64,000 nucleotides of DNA from JARBUG01 sp035628915. GTDB taxonomy: Bacteria; Bacillota; Sulfobacillia; Symbiobacteriales; Symbiobacteriaceae. Positions 34,973 to 44,100 of this stretch are shown here, piece by piece. The notes under the pieces were generated by a model. The model saw only the letters and a program-made list of their open reading frames with translations. It was not told the DNA's origin and ran no database searches. The stretch is from positions 1-64,000 of the forward strand of contig DASPIW010000011.1 of NCBI GenBank assembly GCA_035628915.1. The letters are read 5' to 3'. Within the stretch, counting starts at the first letter, position 1. Every line of letters starts with the position of its first letter. Made by a program: the position numbers and the translations under genes.

Positions 34973-35236
34973 CTAGGTGCGGGGGTTGACGCCGGCGGTA
35001 GCCCGGTGCTCACCCTGCAGGGAGCTCCCGACCTGGTCGGCGACGCCGGCGCCTGTTGCGCCTGTGGCGCCCATGGTCGCAGCGGTGCCCGCATGGGTCA
35101 TCGTACCGGCCGTGGCCGCTGTTCCCGCGACGGCTCCGGCTGTGGCGCCGCCGGCGAGGGCATTATCGGCGGTGTAGTTGTCCAGCGTACCCGCGATGCC
35201 CGCGGTCTCATCGTTGCCCTGATAGTTCACAGCCAT
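34973..35236 (-). CDS. Small Ala/Gly/Thr-rich protein, unknown
   Basis: 87 residues from an ATG with GGGAGATG upstream. The middle is low-complexity Ala-Gly-Thr (for example TAATAGTMTHAGTAATMGATG). No signal peptide and no known family; sequence bias resembles small spore or surface proteins but this is guesswork. It ends next to a strong terminator. Confidence 0.55.
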   Translation of the reverse strand: MAVNYQGNDETAGIAGTLDNYTADNALAGGATAGAVAGTAATAGTMTHAGTAATMGATGATGAGVADQVGSSLQGEHRATAGVNPRT

Positions 35237-35312
35237 GGATCGTTCATCTCCCGTCTGTCGTATGGCGAATTCCCGCAGATAGGGTTCGCCTGCGCAGACG
35301 GGCATATGCAGC

Positions 35313-36170
35313 TCAGTCGCCCCGGCCGGCGGGACCTTCAAAGAAGATGGAGACGCAGCCCGGCCCCACGTGGGCGCCAATGGTCGCACCAATCTGGCCG
35401 ATCACCACATCTTTGACGGCGTACTTGGTCCGGAATCGATGCGCCATCTCCTGGGCTTCCTCTTCGCACGCTGCGTGGCTGATGCCCACGCGCTGATCGC
35501 GGGGATCGACGCCAAGCCGCTCCATCTCGTCGAACAGGCGGGCGATGGAACGCTTGCGGCCCCGCACCCGGTCGATGGGGATCAGCTTGCCGGCCATATC
35601 CATATGTAAGACGGGCTTGACGTCCAACACGTTTGCCGCCAGCGCCGAAATGGCGGAGACCCGTCCGCCGCGGCGGGCATATTCAAGGGTGTCCAGGGTA
35701 AAGATGTGGCAAAGGCGTGTCCGGAAGGCTTTAATGGCCGCAGCGATCTCCGCCCCCGACTTGCCGGCGGCCGCCAGGTCTGCGGCCTGCAGGACCATGA
35801 GGCCCAGTCCCACCGAGGCGCCCAGGCTGTCCACCGCGTGGACGCGGCCGCCATACTCCTGCGCGGCAATCACCGCGTTTTGGTAAGAACCGCTCAGACC
35901 CGAGGAAAGGCCCACGTATACCAGTTCGCTGCCGTCCGCCGCCAGCGGCCCAAAAATCGCCGCATACTCAGCAGGCGTGATCTGGGATGTAGTTGGCATC
36001 TCTTTGGTGCCCTTCAGCCGTTCGTAAAACTGTTCCGCACTGATGTCTACGCCATCGCGAACTTGCTCGGACCCGAAACTGACGGCAAGGGGGATACAGG
36101 CGATGCTCCGCTGGCCGAGGAGCGCGGCGGGCAGGTCGGCGCAACTGTCACAGACAATCTTGACTGTCAT
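35313..36170 (-). CDS. DegV family fatty-acid-binding protein
   Basis: 285 residues, full-length DegV fold. Signature residues: IVCDSCADLP at the start, KGTKEMPTTSQITPAEY, YVGLSSGLSGSYQ, LEYARRGGRVS. DegV/FakB proteins bind a fatty acid and present it to the FakA kinase. No fakA is in the window. ATG at 36170 behind CAGGAGA; longer in-frame extension is not supported. Divergent from the GerD-like gene. Confidence 0.9.
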   Translation of the reverse strand: MTVKIVCDSCADLPAALLGQRSIACIPLAVSFGSEQVRDGVDISAEQFYERLKGTKEMPTTSQITPAEYAAIFGPLAADGSELVYVGLSSGLSGSYQNAVIAAQEYGGRVHAVDSLGASVGLGLMVLQAADLAAAGKSGAEIAAAIKAFRTRLCHIFTLDTLEYARRGGRVSAISALAANVLDVKPVLHMDMAGKLIPIDRVRGRKRSIARLFDEMERLGVDPRDQRVGISHAACEEEAQEMAHRFRTKYAVKDVVIGQIGATIGAHVGPGCVSIFFEGPAGRGD

Positions 36171-36371
36171 CTTTCTGTCTCCTGTTGTCGGAATGGATCT
36201 TCTCTTTACGCAATGTTCGCCCGTCGAAAGCAGTTCCCTGCGAATGATCGACAACTTTTCCGCGAAGCCTGTCAGGCCGTGGCACCAGCAGGCAAACTTT
36301 CCAGCATGGCACTTCGTCGGGTTGGAGAAAGTAAGTACAGAAAAGACCATGGCAGACAGGGGGCGTGTCAC

Positions 36372-36884
36372 GTGCGCAAGTGGTTGGCGGCTGTGCTCGT
36401 CGGGTCCATATTGACCGCCGGCTGCATGGGCGGGGGTGGCGGCGGCGGTGGCGGCGGCGGACAGCAGGCGCCTGAACCAAGTGGAGAGGAAGTCGAAAAG
36501 GCCGTGAAAAAGGCCCTTCATGATGACGACATGAAGGACTTCCTGCGCACTGCAGTCCGTACCCAGGCGGGAGCCGAGTTGCTGGAACTCTCGCTGGATA
36601 CTCAAGATGGGCAAAAGGTATTGCAGGACGCGGTGAAGCGGAGTCTCAGTTCAGCCGTCGGCCAGCAGGCCATTACCAACAAGGTCGGCGAAATGATGGA
36701 GGACCCGGCTTTCCAGACTCAGGTTCAGCTCGCCATTCGGCAATCCATAATGGAGATGTTGACTAAAGGGACCGCCGGCCAGCAAGGAGGCGGTGGCGGT
36801 GGCAAGGAGAAGAAGGGTAAGGATAAGAAGGGCGAAGAAGGTGGCGGTGGCGGTGGCGGCGGTGGCGGCGGTGGCGGCAGCTAG
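36372..36884 (+). CDS. gerD: GerD-like spore germination lipoprotein
   Basis: 170 residues. Signal peptide with lipobox LTAGC, then a Gly-rich stretch, a helical core (about 35-130) with the D-D-D-M-K-D-F-L and D-P-A-F-Q-x-Q pattern seen in GerD, and a Lys/Gly-rich tail ending in a run of 13 Gly. GerD clusters germinant receptors in the spore inner membrane of Bacillus. The GTG start has AGGGGG upstream. The two poly-Gly runs are (GGT/GGC)n repeats prone to slippage. Identification is by pattern, so moderate. Confidence 0.65.
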   Translation: MRKWLAAVLVGSILTAGCMGGGGGGGGGGGQQAPEPSGEEVEKAVKKALHDDDMKDFLRTAVRTQAGAELLELSLDTQDGQKVLQDAVKRSLSSAVGQQAITNKVGEMMEDPAFQTQVQLAIRQSIMEMLTKGTAGQQGGGGGGKEKKGKDKKGEEGGGGGGGGGGGGGS

Positions 36885-36886
36885 TT

Positions 36887-37116
36887 GCCGGAGCAAGCCG
36901 GCTGCCGTGGGGTAATGCCCATCTCCCCCAGAGGCTAAGCAACGGGGACTAGGCCCTCGGTCAAGCGCCGCCATCGGAACCGGTATCGGGTAAGTTCTCT
37001 GAGGGACGCACCGCCGATGGCGGCTGATCACGCAGGTAACGGGGCCAAGTCCCCGTAGCTACGCCTCTGAACGGACCTGCGAGCATTACCCCACAGCATC
37101 CGGCAGCCACCGGAAC
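36887..37116 (+). ncRNA. Candidate rod-like structured RNA or folded DNA element
   Basis: A region with no ORF folds into one long rod. Nested perfect helices are 36900-36907/37101-37108, 36907-36918/37083-37094 (12 bp), 36929-36935/37063-37069, 36942-36949/37049-37056 (8 bp), 36952-36956/37042-37046 and 36967-36977/37014-37024 (11 bp). The size, the closing stem, the internal bubble near 36919-36928/37070-37082 and the long terminal arm recall 6S RNA, but this is not proven. The direction is assumed to be plus. Copies of GCCGGAGC at 36887-36894 and 37117-37124 flank it, so a short palindromic mobile element is the alternative. Confidence 0.5.
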
Positions 37117-37134
37117 GCCGGAGCGGATGAAGAA

Positions 37135-37170
37135 AAGGCCAGTCGTGAGCGCTCACGGCTGGCCTGCTTT
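37135..37170. terminator. Bidirectional terminator
   Basis: AGGCCAGTCGTGAGC pairs with GCTCACGGCTGGCCT (one G-U pair), 15 bp, then GCTTTTA on the plus strand and TTTTC on the minus strand. It serves the minus-strand helicase-partner gene and whatever is transcribed through the folded element. Confidence 0.8.
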
Positions 37171-38720
37171 TATTCCTGCCCCGGCCGCTCAATGCCCGGG
37201 CGGGGCATCAGGCCGTCGGCCTCGAGGGCTTCCAGGAGCTCCTTGTATTCCGGCTCCCGGACAATCAAATCCGTCGGGGAGAGCTCCCCGACCACAAACC
37301 GGCCCGTCCGGCGGGACGCCTTGATCTGCTGCGCCAAAATGGGCGACGCGCACCGCAAGATCGTGACCGCCTGCAGATAGACCTGCCCGAACGACTCCGC
37401 CCACGACCGGAGATCGAACGCCACGTTCTGCGGAATCCCCGTGCCCGAGTGCGACGCCAGAAACGAAAGGATCGCCTCACCCGACAACCCCGTCTTCAGC
37501 CCCCGGTAGACGCTCGTCCGCCCCAGGCGGTAAGTCAGCGTCCGGTCGGTCCGCCGGATCAGTTCGGCCATCAGTTCCAGCGTCCACAGCACCGTCGGCG
37601 CCACCGGGCGGGGCACAATCGCCTCAAAGGTGGCCTGGAGCATCAGGGCAGGCTGCAGCGGCACTCCTCCAGGGGTCTCCGGTGCGATACCGTCCAGCAC
37701 GGCCAGCCCCGCCGGCGTCACCCGGCAGGCAAGCTCCGGCTCGTCCAGGGGCCCCGTCTGGCCGAGATCGCACAGGCCCATGGGCGCCAGGAACATCGAG
37801 AGATGATGCTTGAGCCGCAGCAGGAAGGAGCCACGCTGGCTGGGGTTGATCAGCGGCTCCACTTCGGCCACCAGCCGGCTCACCGACAGCCACTGCCGCC
37901 CCACCGTCCGCAACACCGAAAGGAACGTCTGCAGGTCCTGGTAGAAGTACCGGTCCTGCCAATACCGGTACAGATCAAGCTGCTTAACGCCCATGGGCTG
38001 TCCGACCCAGTCGAGCAGGGACGGCGATGCCTTCAGCATGCCCTCTTCACGCACCGCCAGCCGCCGGTCCAGGGCGTAGCCGACCAGCAGGCCCAGCGGC
38101 TCCGGATACCGGCCGACCAGGCTCTCTTCATCTTCCGTACTCATGGTCAGCAGATCAAGCAGGGCCTTCATGTGGCGCTTGAAGACCTGGCCCTGCTGGG
38201 TCAGGGTGATCTCGTTCTTGTAGACATAGGCCAGGAACCGGTGCACGTCCTCCACCAGGTCGCGCTCGGGTGCGGCGGGGCGCACCGACTCCCTCGCATC
38301 CAGGCAGATCCGGTGGATCATCTGGCTGTTGAGAATATCGCCCAGGGCGACCATCAGGTCGGTCGGGATAAAGAAGACCTGCCGGTAGTTTTGGGTGCGG
38401 GGGTAGATGAGCCCCCGGTTCTGCAGATCCTCCACCGCCCGGGCGGGCGACTTGCGCCGTTTCCCCGACAGCAGGTTGACGATCTGGTGGCAGAGTTCCA
38501 CCGTAATGCCCTGATCGCCCCCGTTGAAGAAGACGACCTTCAGGGCAGCCCATTCTTCTTCGGACAGGCCATCCAGCAGCTGCTGCAGCCACGACCTGTC
38601 CAGCAGGCGGGCAGCCAGGGCCGCCTCCACCTGATCGGTTTCCGCCTCCATCGCGGTCGACTGGATGATCCGCTTCAACTGTTCGACCGGCGTACGCTGC
38701 AGGCACTCGAGAAGCCGCAA
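37170..38720 (-). CDS. Helicase_C_3 (XPB N-terminal-like) protein
   Basis: 516 residues from TTG at 38720, which follows a near-perfect GGGAGGTGAG. It has no helicase motifs itself. The N-terminal helical part and the C-terminal region (about 390-516, with GRTSVYRGLKTG, PILAQQIKAS and the LIVREPEY segment) match the XPB/Ssl2 N-terminal-type domain family. It lies 36 bases after an XPB-type helicase on the same strand and is probably its partner, in the way archaeal XPB works with Bax1. That function is inferred. Confidence 0.75.
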   Translation of the reverse strand: MRLLECLQRTPVEQLKRIIQSTAMEAETDQVEAALAARLLDRSWLQQLLDGLSEEEWAALKVVFFNGGDQGITVELCHQIVNLLSGKRRKSPARAVEDLQNRGLIYPRTQNYRQVFFIPTDLMVALGDILNSQMIHRICLDARESVRPAAPERDLVEDVHRFLAYVYKNEITLTQQGQVFKRHMKALLDLLTMSTEDEESLVGRYPEPLGLLVGYALDRRLAVREEGMLKASPSLLDWVGQPMGVKQLDLYRYWQDRYFYQDLQTFLSVLRTVGRQWLSVSRLVAEVEPLINPSQRGSFLLRLKHHLSMFLAPMGLCDLGQTGPLDEPELACRVTPAGLAVLDGIAPETPGGVPLQPALMLQATFEAIVPRPVAPTVLWTLELMAELIRRTDRTLTYRLGRTSVYRGLKTGLSGEAILSFLASHSGTGIPQNVAFDLRSWAESFGQVYLQAVTILRCASPILAQQIKASRRTGRFVVGELSPTDLIVREPEYKELLEALEADGLMPRPGIERPGQE

Positions 38721-38756
38721 GCTACTCACCTCCCTGGTCGCCGCCTTCGGCGTAGT

Positions 38757-40436
38757 TTAGAAGTCTTCCATGTGGACGATTTCGTACCGGTAACCCTGCT
38801 CCGTCAGGAACAGCTGCCGTTTGGCGGCGAACTCCTGCTCCTTGGTCTCCCGCGTGACGAGCGTATAGAAGTGGGCGCCCGAGCCGTCGGCCTTGGGCCG
38901 CAGAATCCGGCCCAGCCGCTGGGCCTCTTCCTGGCGGGAGCCGAAGGTGCCGCTGACCTGAATGGCCACGGTGGCATCCGGCAGGTCAATGGCGAAATTG
39001 GCCACCTTGGAGACGACCAATACTTTGATATCGCCGCGCTTGAACTTCGCGTACAGCTCCTCGCGCTCCCGGTTCGGCACCTGCCCGGTGATCAGCGGGG
39101 CGCCCAGCTGGGCGGAGAGCGCTTTCAGCTGATCCAGATACTGACCGATGACCAGGATCAGATCATCCGGATGGCGCCGCACCAGTTCGCTGACCAGGCT
39201 GCTCTTGACCGGGTTCTCCGAAGCGATGCGAAACTTCGCACGGTCTTCCGCCACGGCGTACGAGAGCCGCAGTTCGTCGTGCAGCGGCACGCGGATCTCC
39301 GTGCAGGTCGCCTCCGCGATGAAGCCCTGCCGCTCCAGCACCTTCCACGGTAAGTCGTACCGCTTCGGGCCGATCAGCGAGAAGACATCTTCCTCAGCGC
39401 CGTCCTCCCGGACTAGCGTCGCAGTCAGCCCCAGCCGCCGCATGGCCTGAATTTCGGACGTAATCCGGAAGACGGGCGCCGGCAGCATGTGGACTTCGTC
39501 GTAGATGATCAGCCCCCAGTGCAGGGAGGTGAAGATCTTAAAATGGGGAAACGGCGAGCCTTGCTCGGCGGATTCGCGGTAGGTCAGCATCTGGTAGGTG
39601 GTCACCGTGACCGGCTTGATCTCCTTGACTTCGCCGCTGTACTCGCCGATCTGATCGCGGGTCAGCGTCGTCTTGTCGACCAGTTCATCGATCCACTGGC
39701 GGACGGCGGTTACGTTCGTGGTGAGGATCAGCGTCTGCTGCTGCACGGCGGCCATGGCGCCCATGCCGACCACGGTCTTGCCGGCGCCGCAGGGCAGCAC
39801 GATGACGCCCGAGCCGCCGAAGACCGAGCCCCCCTTGTAGAAGGCGTCGACGGCCTGCTGCTGATAGGGGCGCAGGTCGAATGGGCGCCCGGTGAGCGTC
39901 ACGGCCCGCAGGGCCGTTTCGAGGGCGGCACCCGTGGTATAGCCCGCCAGATCCTCCACCGGAAAGCCGATCTTGATCATCGCCTGCTTGACGTGGCCAC
40001 GGCGGTCCGGATCGACCAGGAGCCCGTCCGGGAGCGCTTCGAGCAGGTAAGGCCGGACGACCTTGTTGTGCCAGATCTCGGTCAGGAGTAAGGGGTCCGA
40101 AGAGCGCAGCACCAGACCGCCCTGGTCCTTCTCCAGCCGGACCCGCCCGTACCGCGATACATAGTCGCCGATATCTTTGATGAGGACGTCGGGTAGCGGA
40201 AACTTCCCCAGCCGCTCCAGATCCCCGATGATGGCGCCCGCATCAAGGCCGCTGGCAGCTGCGTTCCACAGCGACAGGGGCGTGATCTGATACGTATGAA
40301 TGTGTTCCGGGCTCTTGACCAGTTCCGCGAACTGAGCCAGGACGTCACGCGCTTCTTCGAAGAGCGGGTTCATCACTTCCAGCAGGACGGTCCGATCGCT
40401 CTGCACGATCAGGGGGTTCTGCGGCTGGTAACTCAC
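38757..40436 (-). CDS. XPB-type DNA repair helicase
   Basis: 559 residues, superfamily 2. Motifs in order: Q-like RPYQQQAV, Walker A LPCGAGKT, YDEVHML (DEVH box), LGLTATLVREDG (motif III with the RED signature of XPB), and QRLGRILRPK (motif VI). XPB unwinds DNA 3' to 5' and, in archaea and eukaryotes, opens damaged DNA and promoters. The GTG at 40436 follows GGAGGGA; ATG at 40454 has no ribosome site. It is divergent from a sensor kinase gene. Confidence 0.9.
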   Translation of the reverse strand: MSYQPQNPLIVQSDRTVLLEVMNPLFEEARDVLAQFAELVKSPEHIHTYQITPLSLWNAAASGLDAGAIIGDLERLGKFPLPDVLIKDIGDYVSRYGRVRLEKDQGGLVLRSSDPLLLTEIWHNKVVRPYLLEALPDGLLVDPDRRGHVKQAMIKIGFPVEDLAGYTTGAALETALRAVTLTGRPFDLRPYQQQAVDAFYKGGSVFGGSGVIVLPCGAGKTVVGMGAMAAVQQQTLILTTNVTAVRQWIDELVDKTTLTRDQIGEYSGEVKEIKPVTVTTYQMLTYRESAEQGSPFPHFKIFTSLHWGLIIYDEVHMLPAPVFRITSEIQAMRRLGLTATLVREDGAEEDVFSLIGPKRYDLPWKVLERQGFIAEATCTEIRVPLHDELRLSYAVAEDRAKFRIASENPVKSSLVSELVRRHPDDLILVIGQYLDQLKALSAQLGAPLITGQVPNREREELYAKFKRGDIKVLVVSKVANFAIDLPDATVAIQVSGTFGSRQEEAQRLGRILRPKADGSGAHFYTLVTRETKEQEFAAKRQLFLTEQGYRYEIVHMEDF

Positions 40437-40584
40437 CGGTCTTCCCTCCGCCATGAGTACTGAATTCCATTCAAAGTCATTTCGGCTCCAAACCGTCGAA
40501 TCCCTCCTCTTCAGGCGAGGGAGGAGAATCGGCGCGCTGGACCGAACCCCCTAAATTATGCACGTTCTGAAGGGGAGTGAGCGG

Positions 40585-43500
40585 ATGGCAGGCTGGTGGC
40601 GCCGGTCCCCCGGTTTGCCGCGGGTGTTGGTGCTCGGCACGCTCATTGCCGCCGTCAACCTGGTCGGCGACCGCTACGGGCAGCCGGTTCACTGGGCAAC
40701 CGCCATCATTTACGGCGTTGCGCTGGCGGTGGCTATGCGGTGGCCGATCATCCTTCAGGGTACGGGAGCCCGGGTAGTCCTGGTCACGGGTCTGGTGCTG
40801 GAGGGGCTTTGGCATCACGGGCTGGCCACGGCGCTTGTGACGCTTGCCGTGGAGTTCCTGGTGCGCATGCTGGTCATGTATCACGGGCGCTATTACTGGG
40901 AATGGCACCGTCCTTTGTTTGTGCTCACTGCGTTCTCCGGCGCGTACGGGCTCCAGATGCTTGTAAGCGGCGGCCCGGCCGTGACGCCCGGGCCTCCCCA
41001 AATCCACTTCGACACGCCGTCTCTGGTTATGGTGTATGCGTTCTGGGTCGGCCTGAACGCCATCTGGGCGGTGATGAAGGCGCCCACGCGCGGCCGCAAC
41101 CGGGCGCAGGAACTGATTCAATCCGTCCAGCAGACCTGGTGGGCGCCGCTGCTCTTTCTCATCGTCGCATGGCCGATCGAATGGGTTCACGATTCAGGAT
41201 ACCCATTGGAGTTGATTGCTTGCCTCGTCCTGGTCTGGGTCCAGTCGCTGCTGGGGCCGGCCTTTACCACCATGAGCCAGGACCGGGCGGTTACCGGCGT
41301 GCTGCAGAGCGTTCCGGGCCCATCGCCCGAAGAACGGACGATGACGCATCGCATCATGCGGACAGCCCATGCCATCGGGCGAGCGCTGTCGCTGTCGGCC
41401 CGTGAGATGCGGCTGATCGGCTATGCCGCGCTCCTACAGATTTGGTGTGACATCCCCAGGCCGCTGTTGCCCCTCTGGCTGCCCGAAATGCCCGACGCAG
41501 CGCGGACTGCCGATTTGCGCGAGCGGGTTAATGCGGCCGCCGAGCGCGTCGAGTCCGACGGCGCCTTGCAGGAAGTGGCGGGCCTCATCCGGCAGCGGTA
41601 CGCGTCGTATGATGGCCGCGGCATGCCGGATGTCGCCGGCAGCGGCTTTCCGGCTGCGGCGCAGGTCGTGGCGGCTGCCAACGCCGTTACCATGCTGACG
41701 GAAGGCCATCTGGGGCAGCCGATGACCGGCGCACAGGCTGTTCAGTGGCTGCGCGTGCACGCGGCCACCCGGTTCAGCCCCCAGGTGCTGTGGGCGACGG
41801 GACAGGTCTTTACCGACCGCGACTGGCGGGCCGAAGTCGCCAGCGGTCTGCCGGAAGCCGTCCGGCAGCTGCAGGGCTTGGTGCGGGAGAGCGACCACCC
41901 TTCGTATTTGCTGGTGGGGCTGCGCCGGGTGTGGCACCAGCTCTGGGGCCGGTTCGGCCTGGCGCCGGACCTCCCGCCCGAGGTGCAGGCCATGGCCAGC
42001 CTGGCTACATACTTTACGTCCAGCACCGATACCGACCGGACCGCCCAGATCGCAGCGGAGGCCGTCGGCCAGCTGATTGGCGCCAAAGTGATCGTCGCCC
42101 TGTGTGAGAAAGGTCAGACGGAGCTGATGCTCCGCTGTAAGGCTTCCTATGGCTTTACGTCATTTGATCCGGTGGGAACGCCTGTCTCGCTCTCGTACGG
42201 TCTGATCAATCGGGCCGTCCTGGACCGGGTGCCCGTTCAGCTGGCCGATGTGCGGGAACTCCGCAACGCTCTGACCCAGCAGTTCGCGGCGGACGAGGGC
42301 ATTCGTTCGGGGCTCTTCCTCCCCATTGTCCACCGTGGGGAGACGACCGGCCTCCTGTTCGTCGGGCTGCAGCGTCATCACTGGTTTACCCCGCGCGAGG
42401 TGGGTCTCATCCAACTCATGGTCGGTCAAGCGGCCGCGGCCCTGGAAAACGCGAACCTGATCGCTGAGGCGGAAGAGCGGGTCAGGCATATCACCGAGCT
42501 GAACACGCTGACTGCGACGCTGCTGGACAACCTCTCTTCCGGCATCATCGTCGTTGATCCGGAAGGGCTGGTGGTCATGTCGAACTTCGCCGCCCGCCAG
42601 CGCTTCGGCGACCGGCTGCCGACGGAGAAGGGGCAGCGCCTGCCCGAGGAGCTTGTGCGCGTGGCACAGGTGGACCGCGCCCTGAGCGGCGAGCCGGGGC
42701 CGGAAGTCGACTGGATGTTCGAAGGCTATACCTTGGAGGTGCAGTCCGTACCCCTCCGGGAGTGCCACGGGGTGACGATGGGTGCCATCTGCCTGGTGCG
42801 CGACGTCACCCAGGTGCGTTCCATGGAGCAGCAGGTCCGGCGCGTTGAGAAGCTCGCGGCCATCGGCGAGCTGGCGGCAGGCGCCGCCCACGAAATCCGC
42901 AATCCGCTTACGTCGATCCGCGGGTTTATCCAGCTGCTGCAGACCAGAGCGTCGCGGACGGACGGCGAGTACTTTCAGATCATCCTCAACGAGATCGACC
43001 GCATTGATTGGATCATCCGGGATATGCTGCTGCTGGCCCGGCCCAGCGAGTTGACGAAGCAGCTAGCCGCGATTCCGACCATCATCGATGAGCTGCTGCT
43101 GCTCCACCAGTCCGACCTGCAGCGGACGAACATCACCGTCGAACAGGAGCTGGACCCCACCGTCGGCCTGGTCCCGGTCGATCCGAAGATGTTCCGGCAA
43201 TTGTTGCTCAACCTGATCCTGAACGCCATTCAGGCGATGCCGTACGGCGGCACCCTTGGGTTTGTGCTCCGGCCAGAGGGCCCGGACAGCGTGGCCATCG
43301 CGGTTTCCGACACCGGTGTCGGGATTTCGCCGGAGAACCTCAAGCGGCTATTTGTACCCTTCTTTACGACCAAGGAAGAAGGCACGGGGCTCGGGCTCGC
43401 GCTTTGCTATTCGATCGTGCAGGCGCACGGCGGCCGCATCGATGTGGAGAGCCAGGTGGGGCGGGGGACGACCTTTACGATCACCCTGCCTTTGAGGTGA
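40585..43500 (+). CDS. Large membrane sensor kinase with degenerate HD-GYP-like, GAF, PAS and kinase domains
   Basis: 971 residues; ATG at 40585 behind AAGGGGAG. Order: seven or so hydrophobic segments (about 10-235); a region (about 250-440) with the layout of an HD-GYP domain but lacking its metal residues (ALLQIWCDIPR where LHDIGK is usual, YDGRGMPD for YDGSGYPD); GAF (about 470-620); PAS (about 640-740); HisKA with His769 in AAHEIRNPL; HATPase with NLILNAIQAM, DTGVGIS and GTGLGLALC. It autophosphorylates and passes phosphate to a partner not seen here. The HD-GYP part is probably a binding or structural domain. Confidence 0.85.
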   Translation: MAGWWRRSPGLPRVLVLGTLIAAVNLVGDRYGQPVHWATAIIYGVALAVAMRWPIILQGTGARVVLVTGLVLEGLWHHGLATALVTLAVEFLVRMLVMYHGRYYWEWHRPLFVLTAFSGAYGLQMLVSGGPAVTPGPPQIHFDTPSLVMVYAFWVGLNAIWAVMKAPTRGRNRAQELIQSVQQTWWAPLLFLIVAWPIEWVHDSGYPLELIACLVLVWVQSLLGPAFTTMSQDRAVTGVLQSVPGPSPEERTMTHRIMRTAHAIGRALSLSAREMRLIGYAALLQIWCDIPRPLLPLWLPEMPDAARTADLRERVNAAAERVESDGALQEVAGLIRQRYASYDGRGMPDVAGSGFPAAAQVVAAANAVTMLTEGHLGQPMTGAQAVQWLRVHAATRFSPQVLWATGQVFTDRDWRAEVASGLPEAVRQLQGLVRESDHPSYLLVGLRRVWHQLWGRFGLAPDLPPEVQAMASLATYFTSSTDTDRTAQIAAEAVGQLIGAKVIVALCEKGQTELMLRCKASYGFTSFDPVGTPVSLSYGLINRAVLDRVPVQLADVRELRNALTQQFAADEGIRSGLFLPIVHRGETTGLLFVGLQRHHWFTPREVGLIQLMVGQAAAALENANLIAEAEERVRHITELNTLTATLLDNLSSGIIVVDPEGLVVMSNFAARQRFGDRLPTEKGQRLPEELVRVAQVDRALSGEPGPEVDWMFEGYTLEVQSVPLRECHGVTMGAICLVRDVTQVRSMEQQVRRVEKLAAIGELAAGAAHEIRNPLTSIRGFIQLLQTRASRTDGEYFQIILNEIDRIDWIIRDMLLLARPSELTKQLAAIPTIIDELLLLHQSDLQRTNITVEQELDPTVGLVPVDPKMFRQLLLNLILNAIQAMPYGGTLGFVLRPEGPDSVAIAVSDTGVGISPENLKRLFVPFFTTKEEGTGLGLALCYSIVQAHGGRIDVESQVGRGTTFTITLPLR

Positions 43501-43530
43501 TCCCACTGCCAGGGGAACAGGAGGTGCAAC

Positions 43531-44067
43531 ATGGCGATCGTCAGGCCCGTAGTCTGGTCGGAAGACATCCCCGCCCTGTGCGGGCTCGATACCTCGTTCA
43601 CTACGGATCGCATCTATCGCCTGGACCGCCAGGCGTTTTCCTTCACACTTGCCGAACAGCGCGTGTCACCGCCCCTCACGAAAACCGTTTGCCATATGGC
43701 AGACGAGATCTCTTCTCTCCAAAAGATGGAGCACACGGTCGTGGCGGCGGTCAACCGCATGGTGGTTGGCTTTGCTGCCGCACAGCATAGCGCCTGGAAC
43801 AACCGGGTTGTGCTGTGGCACCTCTATGTACTGCCGGCCTACCGTGGGTACGGCATCGGCACCGCCTTGATGCAGTCGGTCCTTGCGTATGCGGAGGCGG
43901 CCGGCGCCTGGTGCGTCTGGCTGGAAGCCCAAAATGTGAACTACCCGGCCCTGCAGTTCTACATAAAGCGCGGCTTCCGGATCTGCGGTTTGGACACGAA
44001 CCTCTACGACCCAAAGGGACCGGGCAAGGACGAGGTTGCCGTCTACCTTTCCCGGGAGCTGAACTAG
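43531..44067 (+). CDS. GNAT acetyltransferase, streptothricin-acetyltransferase-like
   Basis: 178 residues; CAGGAGG precedes the ATG. The GNAT core has LYVLPAYRGYGIGTALMQ (acetyl-CoA loop, residues about 97-114) and AQNVNYPALQFYIKRGFRICG, and the N terminus LDTSFTTDRIYRL is as in SatA-like enzymes. It acetylates an amine using acetyl-CoA. Resistance to streptothricin is possible but the resemblance alone does not prove the substrate. Confidence 0.75.
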   Translation: MAIVRPVVWSEDIPALCGLDTSFTTDRIYRLDRQAFSFTLAEQRVSPPLTKTVCHMADEISSLQKMEHTVVAAVNRMVVGFAAAQHSAWNNRVVLWHLYVLPAYRGYGIGTALMQSVLAYAEAAGAWCVWLEAQNVNYPALQFYIKRGFRICGLDTNLYDPKGPGKDEVAVYLSRELN

Positions 44068-44100
44068 CAGCAGGCGCCCCGCCGGGGCGCCTGCTGCTAG
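44064..44100. terminator. Palindromic terminator overlapping two stop codons
   Basis: CTAGCAGCAGGCGCCCC / GGGGCGCCTGCTGCTAG, 17-bp perfect stem with GCC loop. The stop codons of the GNAT gene (44065) and of the convergent minus-strand gene (44097) lie inside it. Confidence 0.85.

Noticed and set aside
37449..39353. Plus-strand frame of 634 codons across the helicase pair
   Set aside because: Mirror of two well-supported genes, high Gln/Arg/His, no start signal.
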